From the NCBI GenBank assembly GCA_001313365.1, contig BBFS01000010.1, forward strand, positions 1 to 64,000: 64,000 nt of DNA, read 5' to 3'. The translations under genes and the position numbers were made by a program. The notes beneath the pieces were generated by a model. The model saw nothing but the letters and a program-made list of their open reading frames with translations. It ran no database searches and was not told the DNA's origin. The DNA is from Paenarthrobacter nitroguajacolicus JCM 14115 (lineage in GTDB: Bacteria; Actinomycetota; Actinomycetes; Actinomycetales; Micrococcaceae). Positions 31,379 to 40,481 of the stretch are shown here, in pieces; within the stretch, counting starts at the first letter, position 1, and each line of letters begins with the position of its first letter.

Positions 31379-32118
31379 TCAAGCCAGCTGGCTTTCGATC
31401 CGCGCAGCACTGGCGGCCAGCGCCTTGCCCACGGCGTCGGCGTCCTGGTCCAGGCGTATATAGACGACGGCGATCGCTGCCGGTCGGCCGCCCGGAACCC
31501 GGATGGGGGCAGCGATGGAGGACAGGCCGGCGATGACTTCGTCGTGGCTGGTTGCGTAGCCCAGGCGGCGGGCCTCGTGCGCTTCGGCGCGGTAGGGGTT
31601 CCCTGCTCCTACCTGCTGCCAGCGCTCCTCCGTCATGGTTGATTGGATGGCGATCCCGGGAGCCCCGGTGGCGATGGGGGTGGCGGTTGCCGGGTGCTGG
31701 GCGAGGGCGGCACCTGAGTGTCGCGGCTCAACGGTGACCAGGTTGATGCATTCCTGATGGTCCCACACCGCCACGAATGCAGTCATGTGCAGTGTGTTCG
31801 CCAACTGGGTGAGCTCGGGTAGTGCTGCCGATTGCAGGTTCCGCGAGACTCCGCGGGCCAGGACCGACAGCCCGGGGCCAGGCTGCACGCGGCCGGAGTC
31901 GTCACGCACCAGCAGTGAGTGGTCCTCCAGCGTCCGCAGAATTCGGTAGGCAACGGACCGATGGACGCCCAGGGCCTCCGTGAGTTCGGCGATGCTGAGG
32001 GGGGCGTTCGGCTGCCGCCAGAATTTCCAGCGCACGGATTCCGCGGGAGAGCGTTTGCGACGGCGGAACCTGCGTTGCCGTTTCCGGCAGACCTTTGACG
32101 TCGCTGCGGGGGATTCAT
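31379..32118 (-). CDS. IclR family transcriptional regulator
   Basis: About 245 residues. The winged-helix N-terminus 'RGIRALEILAAAERPLSIAELTEALGVHRSVAYRILRTLEDHSLLVRDD' (restored across runs near 31995 and 32040) precedes the IclR effector domain: 'LANTLHMTAFVAVWDHQECINLVTVEP', 'ATATPIATGAPGIAIQS', 'RLGYATSHDEVIAGLSSIAAPIR'. Divergent from the MHS transporter, with an inverted repeat in between. It probably controls that transporter in response to an aromatic or short organic acid, but the ligand is not identifiable. Confidence 0.9.
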
Positions 32119-32188
32119 GCGAACCATTCTATGGTGGCCGACACGACAGGGGTCTGTGCTTTGAGTCACAGGTTGTAGTATTCTTTCC

Positions 32189-32210
32189 TAACTGACCGTT
32201 CTGTCGGTTA
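32189..32210. promoter_or_regulatory. Inverted repeat, possible IclR operator
   Basis: TAACtGACcG...TGTCgGTTA, 8 of 11 positions symmetrical, in the 138-base gap between the divergent IclR and MHS genes, 46 bases from the transporter start. Confidence 0.5.
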
Positions 32211-32256
32211 ATGCAAGTCCCGAGCCGACCAGTCACTCTCACCCCATGGAGTTCCA

Positions 32257-33596
32257 ATGACCGAAACTTCCACTGTCGATTCACCGTCAGGGCCCAGCAC
32301 CAAGCGCGAAGAGCGCCGGGTTCTGGCCGGGACGCTGGTGGGCACCACCATTGAGTGGTACGACTTCTTCATCTTTGCCCAGTTGACGGCCACGCTGTTG
32401 GCCCCCCCGTTGTTCCTTTCTCCTTTGGAGAAGTCCAACCCGGGCGTCGCTCAGCTCCTGTCGTTCGCCACGATCGGCATCAGCTTCTTGTTCAGGCCTC
32501 TGGGTGCCTTCGTAGCCGGGCACCTCGGTGACCGCCTCGGACGCAAGGCCGTGCTGGTTATGACGTTGGTGATGATGGGTGCTGCCACCGCGTTGATCGG
32601 GATGCTGCCCACCTATGCCACCATCGGCGTCTGGGCTCCTATCCTGCTGATCACCCTGCGCGTTGTCCAAGGATTCTCGGCCGGCGGCGAATGGGGTGGT
32701 GCTGCACTGATGGCTGTGGAGCACGCGCCCCTCAAAAAGCGCGGACTTTTCGGCGCCTATCCGCAGATCGGTGTTCCGATCGGCATGATCCTGGCCACCG
32801 GGCTGTTGTTCCTGCTGCAGTCGGGCATGTCCAAGGAAGATTTCGCGTCTTGGGGGATGGCGCGTTCCGTTCCTGCTGTCCGTGGTCCTCATTGTGGTGG
32901 GCTACCTGATTCGACGCGCAGTTGGCGAAAGCCCTGTCTTCAAGGAGATCGCCCAGCGAAAGGCTGAAAGCAAGGCACCCCTGGGCGAATTGTTCCGGAA
33001 GAACAAGAAGGAAGTAGTCCTGGCCGCGCTGATCTTCATCGCCAACAACGCCGCTGGCTACTTGTTGATTGCCTTCTTCATCTCCTACGCCACACGTACG
33101 TTGAAGATGCCCACGCCCCCAGGTTTTGCTGGCCACCACCATCGCGTCCTTCGGTTGGCTCATCTTCACTATGGTGGGCGGTTGGTTGTCGGACAAGATA
33201 GGCCGCGTCAAGACTTTCCTCATCGGCTACGGCCTGGTCTTCGCCTGGATGATTCCGATGTTTGTGCTGATCGATTCCAAGGACATCGTGCTCTACGGAA
33301 CCGCGTTGTTCGTCCTCACCATTGGGTTGGGTCTGTCCTACGGTCCGATGTCTGCCATGTATGCCGAAATGTTCCCGGCGCAGGTCCGCTATTCGGGAAT
33401 TTCCATCGGGTACGCGTTGGGTGCAATTCTGGGCGGCGCCTTCGCTCCGCTCATTGCCCAAGCACTCCTGGACACCACCAAATGGTCCGGCTCAGTGGGC
33501 ATCTACATCATGGTGCTGTGCGTCATCTCTGCCATAGGCGTGATCCTGGCCAAGGAAACCCGCGGCCGGCCGTTGGGCTACAGCGTCCATCACTAG
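32257..33596 (+). CDS. MFS transporter, metabolite:H+ symporter (MHS) family
   Basis: About 445 residues, 12 helices. MHS family markers: 'VLAGTLVGTTIEWYDFFIFAQLTATLLAP', 'RPLGAFVAGHLGDRLGRKAVLVMTL' (motif A), 'LRVVQGFSAGGEWGGAALMAVEHAP' and 'FVLTIGLGLSYGPMSAMYAEMFPAQVRYSGISIGYALG'. Probable substrates are carboxylates such as shikimate, alpha-ketoglutarate or protocatechuate; not decidable. Breaks near 32852 and 33115; the run at 32404 adds a proline. Confidence 0.9.
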
Positions 33597-33619
33597 GCGC
33601 TCCAACAGAGTCCAAAAAG

Positions 33620-33652
33620 ACGGGCGCGGTCCAGGGGACCGCGCCCGTTTTT
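33620..33652 (+). terminator. Terminator after the MHS transporter
   Basis: ACGGGCGCGGTCC pairs with GGACCGCGCCCGT, loop AGG, followed by TTTT. Confidence 0.8.
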
Positions 33653-33692
33653 GCGTCCATGCGGGACTCTTCGCGTTTATGGACGACGGCGA

Positions 33693-34383
33693 CTACTTGC
33701 GGCCGCTGGCCTCTGCAGCTTCAAGTTGACCTACGACGTCGTCGTCCGACAACTGCTCGAAGCGTTCGTAGAAGGCGCCAACAGCATGGAATTTTCCGGG
33801 GCGTGTGCAATGCCATCACAAAGTCGCAAACCCGACCCAGTGACGTCGAGGCTTCCAGCGAGGCAACCGGTACCGCGGCGACGATGGTGCTGGCACCGCC
33901 GGCCCGGACCGCCTCCACGGCTGCCCGCATGGTGGCCCCCCCCGTAGCCAGGCCGTCGTCGGCCAGCACCACGGTCTTCCCGCGGAGATCGTGGCCGATA
34001 CCCGGGTAGCGGTTGGCGCGTCGGATAAGTTCGGCACGCTCATGTGCTTCCACTGCATCCAAAGCGGACTGGGAAATGCCGTGGGCGAGGACGAGCTCCT
34101 TCAGGGGCCTGTTGACGATCCGCAGGACGTCCCCGCGGGACCAAGCCAATGCCCCGAAAGCGGTCTCGTCACGCCCCGGAATGCCCAGCTTGCGGACCAG
34201 TACAGCGCCAAACGGCAAGTACAGTTCTGCAGCTGCGGCTGCGGCTACCGGGACCCCCCCGCCACGGGCCAGGCCAAGGACGATGGTATCCGGCCGTTCC
34301 CTCAGCTGGGGCAGTCCTTCAGCCAGGCGTCGACCGGCTTCCGCACGGTCCTTGAAACGCATGCCCATCTGCTCCACTTCCAC
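33693..34383 (-). CDS. Phosphoribosyltransferase family protein
   Basis: About 225 residues, type I PRTase fold. The PRPP-binding motif is 'RGKTVVLADDGLATGATMRAAVEAVR' (restored across the 7-C run at 33939); the N-terminal 'FKDRAEAGRRLAEGLPQ' and 'IVLGLARGGVPVAAAAAAEL' are typical of the stand-alone, often phage/sigma-linked PRTase-like proteins annotated as 'phosphoribosyltransferase'. GTG at 34383 or internal ATG codons at about 34368 are possible starts. No purine or pyrimidine gene is adjacent, so the substrate is unknown. Confidence 0.83.
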
Positions 34384-34454
34384 GTAATTCGTTGCACTCC
34401 CAAGCCTACCGTCCAGACCTTGCCCGGTGGCGCCCCCGCTGAAAGCATGGCCTT

Positions 34455-34869
34455 GTGAACAAGCCCATCGGATATTGGATCAAACGGCTGGACGCCGCAT
34501 TGGAAGTCCAGCTGGACGCCACCTTGGCCAGGATCAAGCTCACTAAGCGCCAATGGCACACCTTGGCACCCTTTCAGAGGGTGCCTGCTGCCTGATCAGC
34601 TGGAGGACATCCTCCAGCCGCTGTGGGGGGGCGGCGACGTCCGGCTGCGCGAGCGGGAACTTGCAGCCTGGTGGGGGCGGGGAATGATCACCATGATCGA
34701 TGACAGGCTGGCACTGAGCGAACGCGGTCGGGAAAAATACCACGAGGCCCAACGGATGGTGGAAGATGCGCGTCAGGACCTGTCCATGGGCATCGGCATC
34801 GACGAGTACGCAATGGCTCTCAGCGTGCTGGAACGCATGAGCCTTAATGCTGAGCGGCTGGCCCGCTGA
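34455..34869 (+). CDS. Small winged-helix (MarR-like) protein
   Basis: About 138 residues: 'YWIKRLDAALEVQLDATLARIKLTKRQWHTLATLSEGACCPDQL', then after the run at 34625 'GDVRLRERELAAWWGRGM...DDRLALSERGREKYHEAQRMVEDARQDLSMGIGIDEY'. The predicted helices, the beta-hairpin-like 'LALSERGREK' wing and the C-terminal dimer helix resemble MarR regulators, but similarity is only moderate. GTG 34455 start; breaks near 34570 and 34625. Divergent from the phosphoribosyltransferase gene. Confidence 0.65.
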
Positions 34870-34872
34870 CTT

Positions 34873-35712
34873 CTATACGCCGAGGAATTCGACGGCGGCT
34901 TCCTTGAACGCCCGGCTGGTTATCACATTGGTGTGGGTGCGTCCCGGAATCACCAGGGTCTCCACCATGCCTCCACGCTTGCCTGCGATCGAGGCCAACT
35001 CGGGCATGGTGGCCGCCCGTTCGTCTTTCTCGCCGGCTACGAGCAAGAGGGGGGGCATGTGCGGGGCGGCCTCCGCGGGATCAAAGGGCTCGCCCTTGAT
35101 GGCCTCGATCAGTGACAACATGGCGAACAGGTTGTTGCTTGGAAGCATCTGGGCCATCTTCAGGAGCCCGGCGGTGGAGGCGTCTTCAATGGGTGTGCCG
35201 TCTGCCAGGTGCCGCTGCGCAGCAACGAGGTCGAAAGCTGCCAACGGATCTGCTGAACTCGGCCCACCCAGGACAATGCGGTGAACCAGGTCCGGCTGGG
35301 TGGCGCCAAACTCCCAAGCCAGCCGCGACCCCAGCGAGTAGCCGATGACGTCCAGTCCCGTGGACGGGTCACCGTCACGCAAGGGCCGCGCGCCGGCGTC
35401 GGTCACTATTTGGAGAAGGTCAGCGCGGATGCGGCTGGGCGTGTACGAATCCAGGTCCTCGGGGGGGAGTGGCTCCGGCCGTGACCCGGAAGGTCCACAG
35501 TGATGACCCGGCGGCCGGCATCCTGAAGGGTGGTGATCCACCCGCTGTCCACCCAGTTCAGTTTCGTGGAAGAAGAGAAGCCGTGAATCAGCAGGACGGG
35601 GGGGCGCAGGCCGGCGTCGGCGGCCGGCTCGTGAACTTCCACGAACAACCCGGGGGTCCGTTCCCTCTACCGTGTGCCTGTGCTGTTCCATGGTGTGCCT
35701 GCCGGTCATCAT
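34873..35712 (-). CDS. Alpha/beta hydrolase, split partner of lipoyl-domain E2 (AcoC-like half)
   Basis: About 275 residues. 'PPVLLIHGFSSSTKLNWVDSGWITTL' (oxyanion region HGFSSS), 'VITVDLPGHGRSHSPEDLD', nucleophile elbow 'LDVIGYSLGSRLAWEFGA' (Ser), 'LLLVAGEKDERAATMPELASIA' (acid) and 'VIPGRTHTNVIT' (His) define an active-looking hydrolase. It starts 1 base after the stop of the lipoyl-domain gene (TGACATG), so the two form one coupled unit. In AcoC acetoin-dehydrogenase E2 these modules are fused. Breaks near 35050, 35390, 35460, 35600 and 35655. Confidence 0.85.
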   Translation of the reverse strand: MMTGRHTMEQHRHTVEGTDPRVVRGSSRAGRRRRPAPPRPADSRLLFFHETELGGQRVDHHPSGCRPPGHHCGPSGSRPEPLPPEDLDSYTPSRIRADLLQIVTDAGARPLRDGDPSTGLDVIGYSLGSRLAWEFGATQPDLVHRIVLGGPSSADPLAAFDLVAAQRHLADGTPIEDASTAGLLKMAQMLPSNNLFAMLSLIEAIKGEPFDPAEAAPHMPPLLLVAGEKDERAATMPELASIAGKRGGMVETLVIPGRTHTNVITSRAFKEAAVEFLGV

Positions 35713-35713
35713 G

Positions 35714-36046
35714 TCAGTCCTCATCGAGTACGGCGCTCAGGCGGACCCGGCGCTTGGGTGCTTCGTCCTTCGGAACAGTGCCCACGATCCCGGCAGTGTC
35801 GTCCGGAACCTCGAACACAATCAGCGGTTCGCCAACGTTGATGGTGTCACCGGGCGCCCCGTGAATACGCACCACTTTACCCGCCTGCGGGCTCGGCAAT
35901 TCGAGGGCCGATTTTGTGGTTTCGAGCTCCACGATCGGTTGGTTGCGTTCCACCTGCTGACCGGGCTCCACGAGCCAGTCCAGCACGGTCGCCTCAATGA
36001 GGCCCTCGCCGAGGTCGGGGGGGAGCGGGAAGGAAATTTCAGCCAC
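35714..36046 (-). CDS. Stand-alone lipoyl-domain protein (E2-like carrier)
   Basis: About 110 residues. A complete lipoyl domain: 'ISFPLPPDLGEGLIEATVLDWLVEPGQQVERNQPIVELETTKSALELPSPQAGKVVRIHGAPGDTINVGEPLIVFEV' (split here for reading), with the attachment Lys in 'ETTKSA'. A linker follows ('KRRVRLSAVLDED'), then a stop, so there is no peripheral-subunit-binding domain and no acyltransferase domain. GTG start overlaps the E1-beta stop (GTGGCTGA). One G run at 36018 is the only break. The protein should act as the swinging-arm carrier for the E1 encoded upstream. Confidence 0.87.
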   Translation of the reverse strand: MAEISFPLPPDLGEGLIEATVLDWLVEPGQQVERNQPIVELETTKSALELPSPQAGKVVRIHGAPGDTINVGEPLIVFEVPDDTAGIVGTVPKDEAPKRRVRLSAVLDED

Positions 36047-37130
36047 GGCGGTACTCCAGTACGCGTTGGATCCCAAAGAGGATGCGGTCGATGTTGGGGG
36101 GGATGTATTCGTCCTCCAGGTCTCCGGAGGGGTAGGGCACGTCGAAGCCGGTCACGCGTTCAACCGGCGCCTTGAGTGTGGCGAAGCAGCTCTGCGTGAT
36201 GAGCTGGGCCACCTCCGCACCCAAACCCGAGGTCAGCGGCGCTTCATGGACGACGACGGCGCGGCGCGTCTTCCCGACAGACCTCGCCAGGGCTTCTGCG
36301 TCAATCGGTTTCAGCCAGCGCAGGTCCAGGACCTCGACGTCGATGCCGTCCTCGGCCGCCAGCTCAGCAACCTGCAGGCAGCGCGAGACCATGGCACCCC
36401 CCCAGGCAACGAGGGTGAGGTGACGGCCTTCCCTGGCCACCCGGCGCCGGTGAGGCTGCCGCCGTAGGGCGTGTCGCGTCGTGGGTTGCCTCGCCGGGCA
36501 CCGCGGTGGTGAAGTCCACCGGCCCCCCCTTTTGCCAGTAGCGCGATTTGGGCTCCATGAAGATCACCGGGTCCGGCCGGGTGGCAGCGTACTTCAGCAG
36601 GTGGTAGGCGTCGTGCGGGTTGGAGGGGGAGACCACCTTGAGCCCGGGAACGTGGGCGAAGAGCGCCTCCAGCTCTCGCCGTGGTGTTCCGGTGCGCGAA
36701 TGCCGCCGAAGCTGGGTACGCGCAAGGTGATGGGCATGGGCAGGGTGCCGCGGCTGCGGTAGTTCATCCTCGCGATTTGGCAGACGATCTGGTTGATGGC
36801 CGGGTAGGCGAAACCGTCGAACTGGACTTCCGGGATGGGGGTGGAAGCCTGCCATAGCCAGGCCCACGGACATGCCGAGGATGCCGGACTCGGCAAGCGG
36901 GGTGTCGAAGACGCGTGCCTCGCCATGTTTCGCCTGGAGCCGTCGGTGATGCGGAAGACGCCGCCCAGCTGTCCGCAATCCTCGCCAAAGATGACGGCCT
37001 TGGGGTTCTCAGCGAGGATCTCGTCGAGTGCACGGTTGAGTGCTTGCTGCATGGACAGCTGTTGAACGCCGGCTGTAGCGGTTTCCGTGCTGTTGTCTTT
37101 TATTCGCAGATCGGTGATGGTCTCAGGCAT
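36039..37130 (-). CDS. 2-oxoacid dehydrogenase E1 component, beta subunit
   Basis: TPP-dependent E1 beta of about 345 residues, pyruvate/acetoin/branched-chain type. 'SMQQALNRALDEILAENPKAVIFGEDCG', '[31 protein letters not shown]', 'NQIVCQIARMNYRSRG', 'PEHHGESLEALFAHVPGLKVVSPSNPHDAYHLLK', and the C-terminal 'EVLDLRWLKPIDAEAL' and 'EDEYIPNIDRI'. Several breaks (36095, 36398, 36440, 36525, 36680, 36835, 36940). Its ATG overlaps the alpha-subunit stop by 8 bases. Confidence 0.9.
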
Positions 37131-38182
37131 GTTCTGACTCCTCGCGCCACGCGGTGGCCTGGGATTGAAGGGCTGGCGTTGGTTCCTGGAAGACCAGGCT
37201 GAACATTTCGGCGCCGGGCCTTGGGCCCAGGTCCGCTATGCCCGCCCGGACGGCCTCTTCTTCCTCTACGGCCACTCGTTGTGCATCCGCGAAGAAGGCC
37301 TCGTCGGCCACTCCTTCGGCGAGGAGGCGCTGCTTGAACCGCTCCAGCGGATCCTCGCCGGCGTCGAGGCGTTCCTCCTCCAGCGTGCGGTAGCGGCCGG
37401 GATCGTCCGCGGTGGAGTGCGGACCCCGGCGGTACGTCATGGCCTCGATGACCACGGGGGGGCCGTTGCCCGCGCGGCAGTGCGCGAAAGCAGAACGAGT
37501 GGCTTCGTAGACTGCCACGACGTCATTGCCGTCCACTTGCAAGGACGGGATTCCGTAGCCTGCGGCGCGAGCTGCGACGGAGCCTCCGGCAACTTGGCGT
37601 TCCGTAGGGACGGAGATGGCCCAGCCGTTGTTTTGGATGAAGAAGACCACCGGGCTTTCATGACTGCGGCGAAGTTCATGGCTTCGTGGACGTCGCCTGG
37701 GAGGAAGCTCCGTCGCCAAAGTACGTCATGGCTACGCCCGTTTCACCTGGGGGGGCATGGCCGGCCAGGGTTTGGCCGTGGGCCCAACCCACAGCGTGCA
37801 GCACTGACCCTGCCACCACGGCCTGGATGGGTGCGAACCTGGATTCCAACGGGTTGTACATTCCGCCGTGCCACGTGGCCTTGTGCGTGGACATGTAGCC
37901 CACCATGTCCAGGCCCATCGCCCGTGCAACACCCATCTCGCGGTAGGTGGGGGGGAAGACGAAGTCCCTGGTCCGGTCAACGGCGTAGCCGCTGCCCACC
38001 TGCGCGGCCTCCTGGCCGAGCTCCGGTGCGTAGCCCGGGATGATTCCTTGACGCTGCCAAGCCACGGCCGAAGTGTCCAGGTGCCGGACGGCTGCCATCA
38101 GGGTGTACAGCTCACGTAGTTGCTGGTGGGTGAGCGGGGCCGCGTCATCATCGACGGCGGCCAGCACAGGATGTGTAGTCAT
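37123..38182 (-). CDS. 2-oxoacid dehydrogenase E1 component, alpha subunit
   Basis: About 345 residues. TPP-binding motif 'VAMTYFGDGASSQGDVHEAMNFAAV' (GDG...N, restored across 37690 and 37749), with 'QEAAQVGSGYAVDRTRDFVFPTYREMGVA' and 'VVFFIQNNGWAISVPTERQ', and phosphorylation-loop-like 'YRRGPHSTADDPGRYR'. Together with E1-beta, the lipoyl carrier and the hydrolase it forms a four-gene operon; no E3 is encoded nearby. Substrate unproven: acetoin or branched-chain 2-oxoacids are both possible. Start ATG complementary to 38180-38182. Confidence 0.9.
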
Positions 38183-38186
38183 GGCT

Positions 38187-38200
38187 GTGACCCTAGTCAC
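38187..38200. promoter_or_regulatory. GTGAC-N4-GTCAC palindrome before the E1-alpha gene
   Basis: A 14-base inverted repeat placed five bases upstream of the E1-alpha start on the minus strand. It could be an operator or affect ribosome access; no known regulator is assigned. Confidence 0.35.
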
Positions 38201-38267
38201 CCAAGGGGGGGTGTGCGCAATCAGCTCAGTTCAAACGAAACACTTTGTACAATTTGGGCACACAAAG

Positions 38268-38299
38268 AAGCCCTGCACAGTACAAACTGTGCAGGGCTT
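38268..38299 (-). terminator. Terminator of the amino acid permease gene
   Basis: AAGCCCTGCACAG and CTGTGCAGGGCTT (13 bp exact) around TACAAA, just beyond the minus-strand permease stop and followed there by a T-rich stretch. Confidence 0.75.
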
Positions 38300-38321
38300 T
38301 CTTGCGGTGATAAGCAGTTGG

Positions 38322-39715
38322 TTACTCGACGGATGTGGAGTGTTTGGCGGCCTTTGACTTGGCGTTGATGAAGCAACCGGCGGCTATGACCAAGATCAAA
38401 ATGAATGTTCCGATCAGCTGTCCGGCACTTTCCGGGTTGGCGAAGCCCACCACCAGGATCAGGCCCAGCAGGACGAGGCCGACGATGGTGAGGAAGGGGA
38501 ATCCCTTCATGCGCAGCGGCAGCTCAGTGCCGTCCCGGTCCGCCCTGCGGCGCAGGATAAATTGCGACACCAGCGCCGTACCCCAGACCACCAGGCAAGT
38601 GGAGCCCACAAGGTTCAGCAAGGCTGGCAGGATTTTTTCCGGGAACAGCAGTTCAAGGACCGTTGCGATGAAGCCGAAGGCAACCGAAATTCCGACGGCG
38701 GCGACGGGAACTTTTGAGCCGCTGAGGCGGGACAGGAAGCGGGGGGGAGCTTCCCCCCGCTCTGAAAGGGAGAAAATCATGCGGGAGGCGCCGTAGAGAT
38801 TGGCGTTGAGCGCGGACAGCAGGGCAACGACTGCCACCAGGGTGATGGCTGCGCCGGCGCGGGGATTCCGGCAAGGTCCAGCACGCCGGCGAACGGGGGA
38901 CTTCAGGCCCTCCGAGCCACGGGGAGAACGGCTGCGATGACAAACACGGAGCCGATGTAGAAGACCAGGATGCGCCAGACCACCGTGCGGATGGCCTTGC
39001 CAACGCTATGGGCAGGGTTCTCGGTTTCGGCAGCAGCAACGCTGACGATCTCGGTTCCACCGAACGCGAAGATCACGACGAACAAGGCGGCGGCGATGCC
39101 ACCGATGCCGTTGGGTGCAAAGTCGCCAAAAGCTGAGAATCCGGGGGAGGGGACGTTCGGCAGCCAGCCGAACAGCAGGCTGCGCCGATCAGCAGGAAGA
39201 TGACGATCGCGGCCACCTTGAGGATGGCGAACCAGAATTCGAACTCGCCGAAGTTGCGGACGCCCACCAGGTTGATTCCGGTGAAGACCACCATGAAGAC
39301 CAGTGCAAGGACCCAAACGGGGGGGATGACCGGCCAGATGGAGAACAGGAGTCCGGCTGCGCCGATGGCTTCGGCGGCAATGACCACCACCAGCTGGAGC
39401 CACCACAGCCAGCCGATGGTTCCGCCGGCGGTCTTGCCCATGGCTTTCTCCGCGTATACGGAGAACGCGCCGCTGTTCGGGTTGGCAGCTGCCATCTCGC
39501 CGAGGGCCCACATGACCAGGATGATCAGCGTCCCGGCCACGAGGTAGGAAATAAGCACTGCCGGGCCGGCGGCCTGGACGCCCGCTCCGGAGCCGAGGAA
39601 GAGGCCTGCACCGATCGCACTTCCGAGCCCCCCCATCATGGTGAGCTGGCGCGGTTTGAGTGAATGGCCGAGGCCGGATGTTGGGGGCAGGAGCCGCGAT
39701 GGACTTCGTTGTCAT
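38322..39715 (-). CDS. Amino acid permease (APC superfamily)
   Basis: About 465 residues with 12 helices. 'GLGSAIGAGLFLGSGAGVQAAGPAVLISYLVAGTLIILVMWALGEMAAANPNSGAFSVYAEKAMG' (split here for reading) is the AAT-type signature, then 'IAAALFVVIFAFGGTEIVSVAAAETENPAHSVGKAIRTVVWRI', 'LLSALNANLYGASRMIFSLSERGEAPRFL' and a C-terminal pair of helices. Divergent from an Lrp/AsnC regulator that likely controls it. Breaks near 38740, 38862, 38895, 39140, 39175, 39317, 39630 and 39680. Confidence 0.9.
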
Positions 39716-39890
39716 ACGTGTCTACCTTCTATGGATTACATGCTGGTTTGGCGTGCTGGCCTCATGGGCTTGGCACGCAGGCGTCGACGACGCAGCAAGA
39801 GCCGTGGAATAATTCTCGCAGTTTGTAAGATACATCACTTTTTGCTTTAGCGATGTGATGGGTACGGATCCCCGGGGGACAGGAACTTTG
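39716..39890. promoter_or_regulatory. A/T-rich divergent control region
   Basis: The 175 bases between the permease and Lrp-type genes are markedly A/T-richer than the surroundings ('GTGGAATAATTCTC', 'TTTGTAAGATACATCAC', 'TTTTTGCTTTAG'). CATCAC (39833-39838) and GTGATG (39855-39860) form a 6-bp inverted repeat with a 16-base spacer. Lrp-family proteins bind A/T-rich DNA, so a shared autoregulatory site is likely. Confidence 0.45.
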
Positions 39891-40362
39891 ATGCTGGTCG
39901 ATGCGCTTGATGCAAAAATTGTACGTTTCTTCACCGATTCACCGCGATCCTCAGTGCTGGAGGCCTCCCGTGTGCTCAAGGTTGCCGGGCAACGGTGCAG
40001 TCCAGGATCGACCGAATGATTGAGAACGGTGTTATTGGTTCCTGGGTTCCACAGCCTGATCCCGCCAATTTCGGTTTCCCGGTGGTGGCGTTCTGCTCGG
40101 TGACCATCACGCAGGAGATAGCCACGACGCCATCATCGAAAGCTCAGTGCCATCCCGGAGATTATTGAGGTCCACACAGTTACGGGAAACTCGGACCTCA
40201 TGGTGAGGATCGCGGCGCGGTCCAACCCCCGATATGCAGCGCGTGCTCGATGCCATGATCGCAACCAAATCGGTGGTCCGGTGCTCGTCGGTCATTGTCC
40301 TGAACAGCCATATCCAAGGTCGCACTTTGCCGCTGATGGAAGCGGCCGTGAAGACAGTGTGA
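39891..40362 (+). CDS. Lrp/AsnC family transcriptional regulator
   Basis: About 157 residues. HTH 'VDALDAKIVRFFTDSPRSSVLEASRVLKVA...ATVQSRIDRMIENGVIGSW' and the RAM effector domain 'FPVVAFCSVTITQE...AIPEIIEVHTVTGNSDLMVRIAARS' and 'SSVIVLNSHIQGRTLPLMEAA'. ATG 39891 has AGGAAC upstream; ATG 39858 is an in-frame alternative that would add 11 residues. Breaks near 39985, 40125 and 40225. Divergent from the permease it presumably regulates. Confidence 0.87.
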
Positions 40363-40400
40363 CGCAAGGCATTTTGCTAACCACCGGTCGAGTCGTACCA

Positions 40401-40429
40401 TTAGTTCTAGTCAACATGACTTTAACTAA
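40401..40429. promoter_or_regulatory. NrtR operator upstream of nrtR-nadABC
   Basis: A 29-base palindrome: TTAGTT-2-AGTC-5-GACT-2-AACTAA. Arms match at 11 of 14 positions. It lies about 50 bases before the nrtR start and just upstream of the whole NAD operon, the position expected for the repressor's own site. Confidence 0.7.
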
Positions 40430-40481
40430 CACTCCGCTTTGGTGGGAGCGTTTGGGACGGCGATGAAGCGAGGTGAACGCC

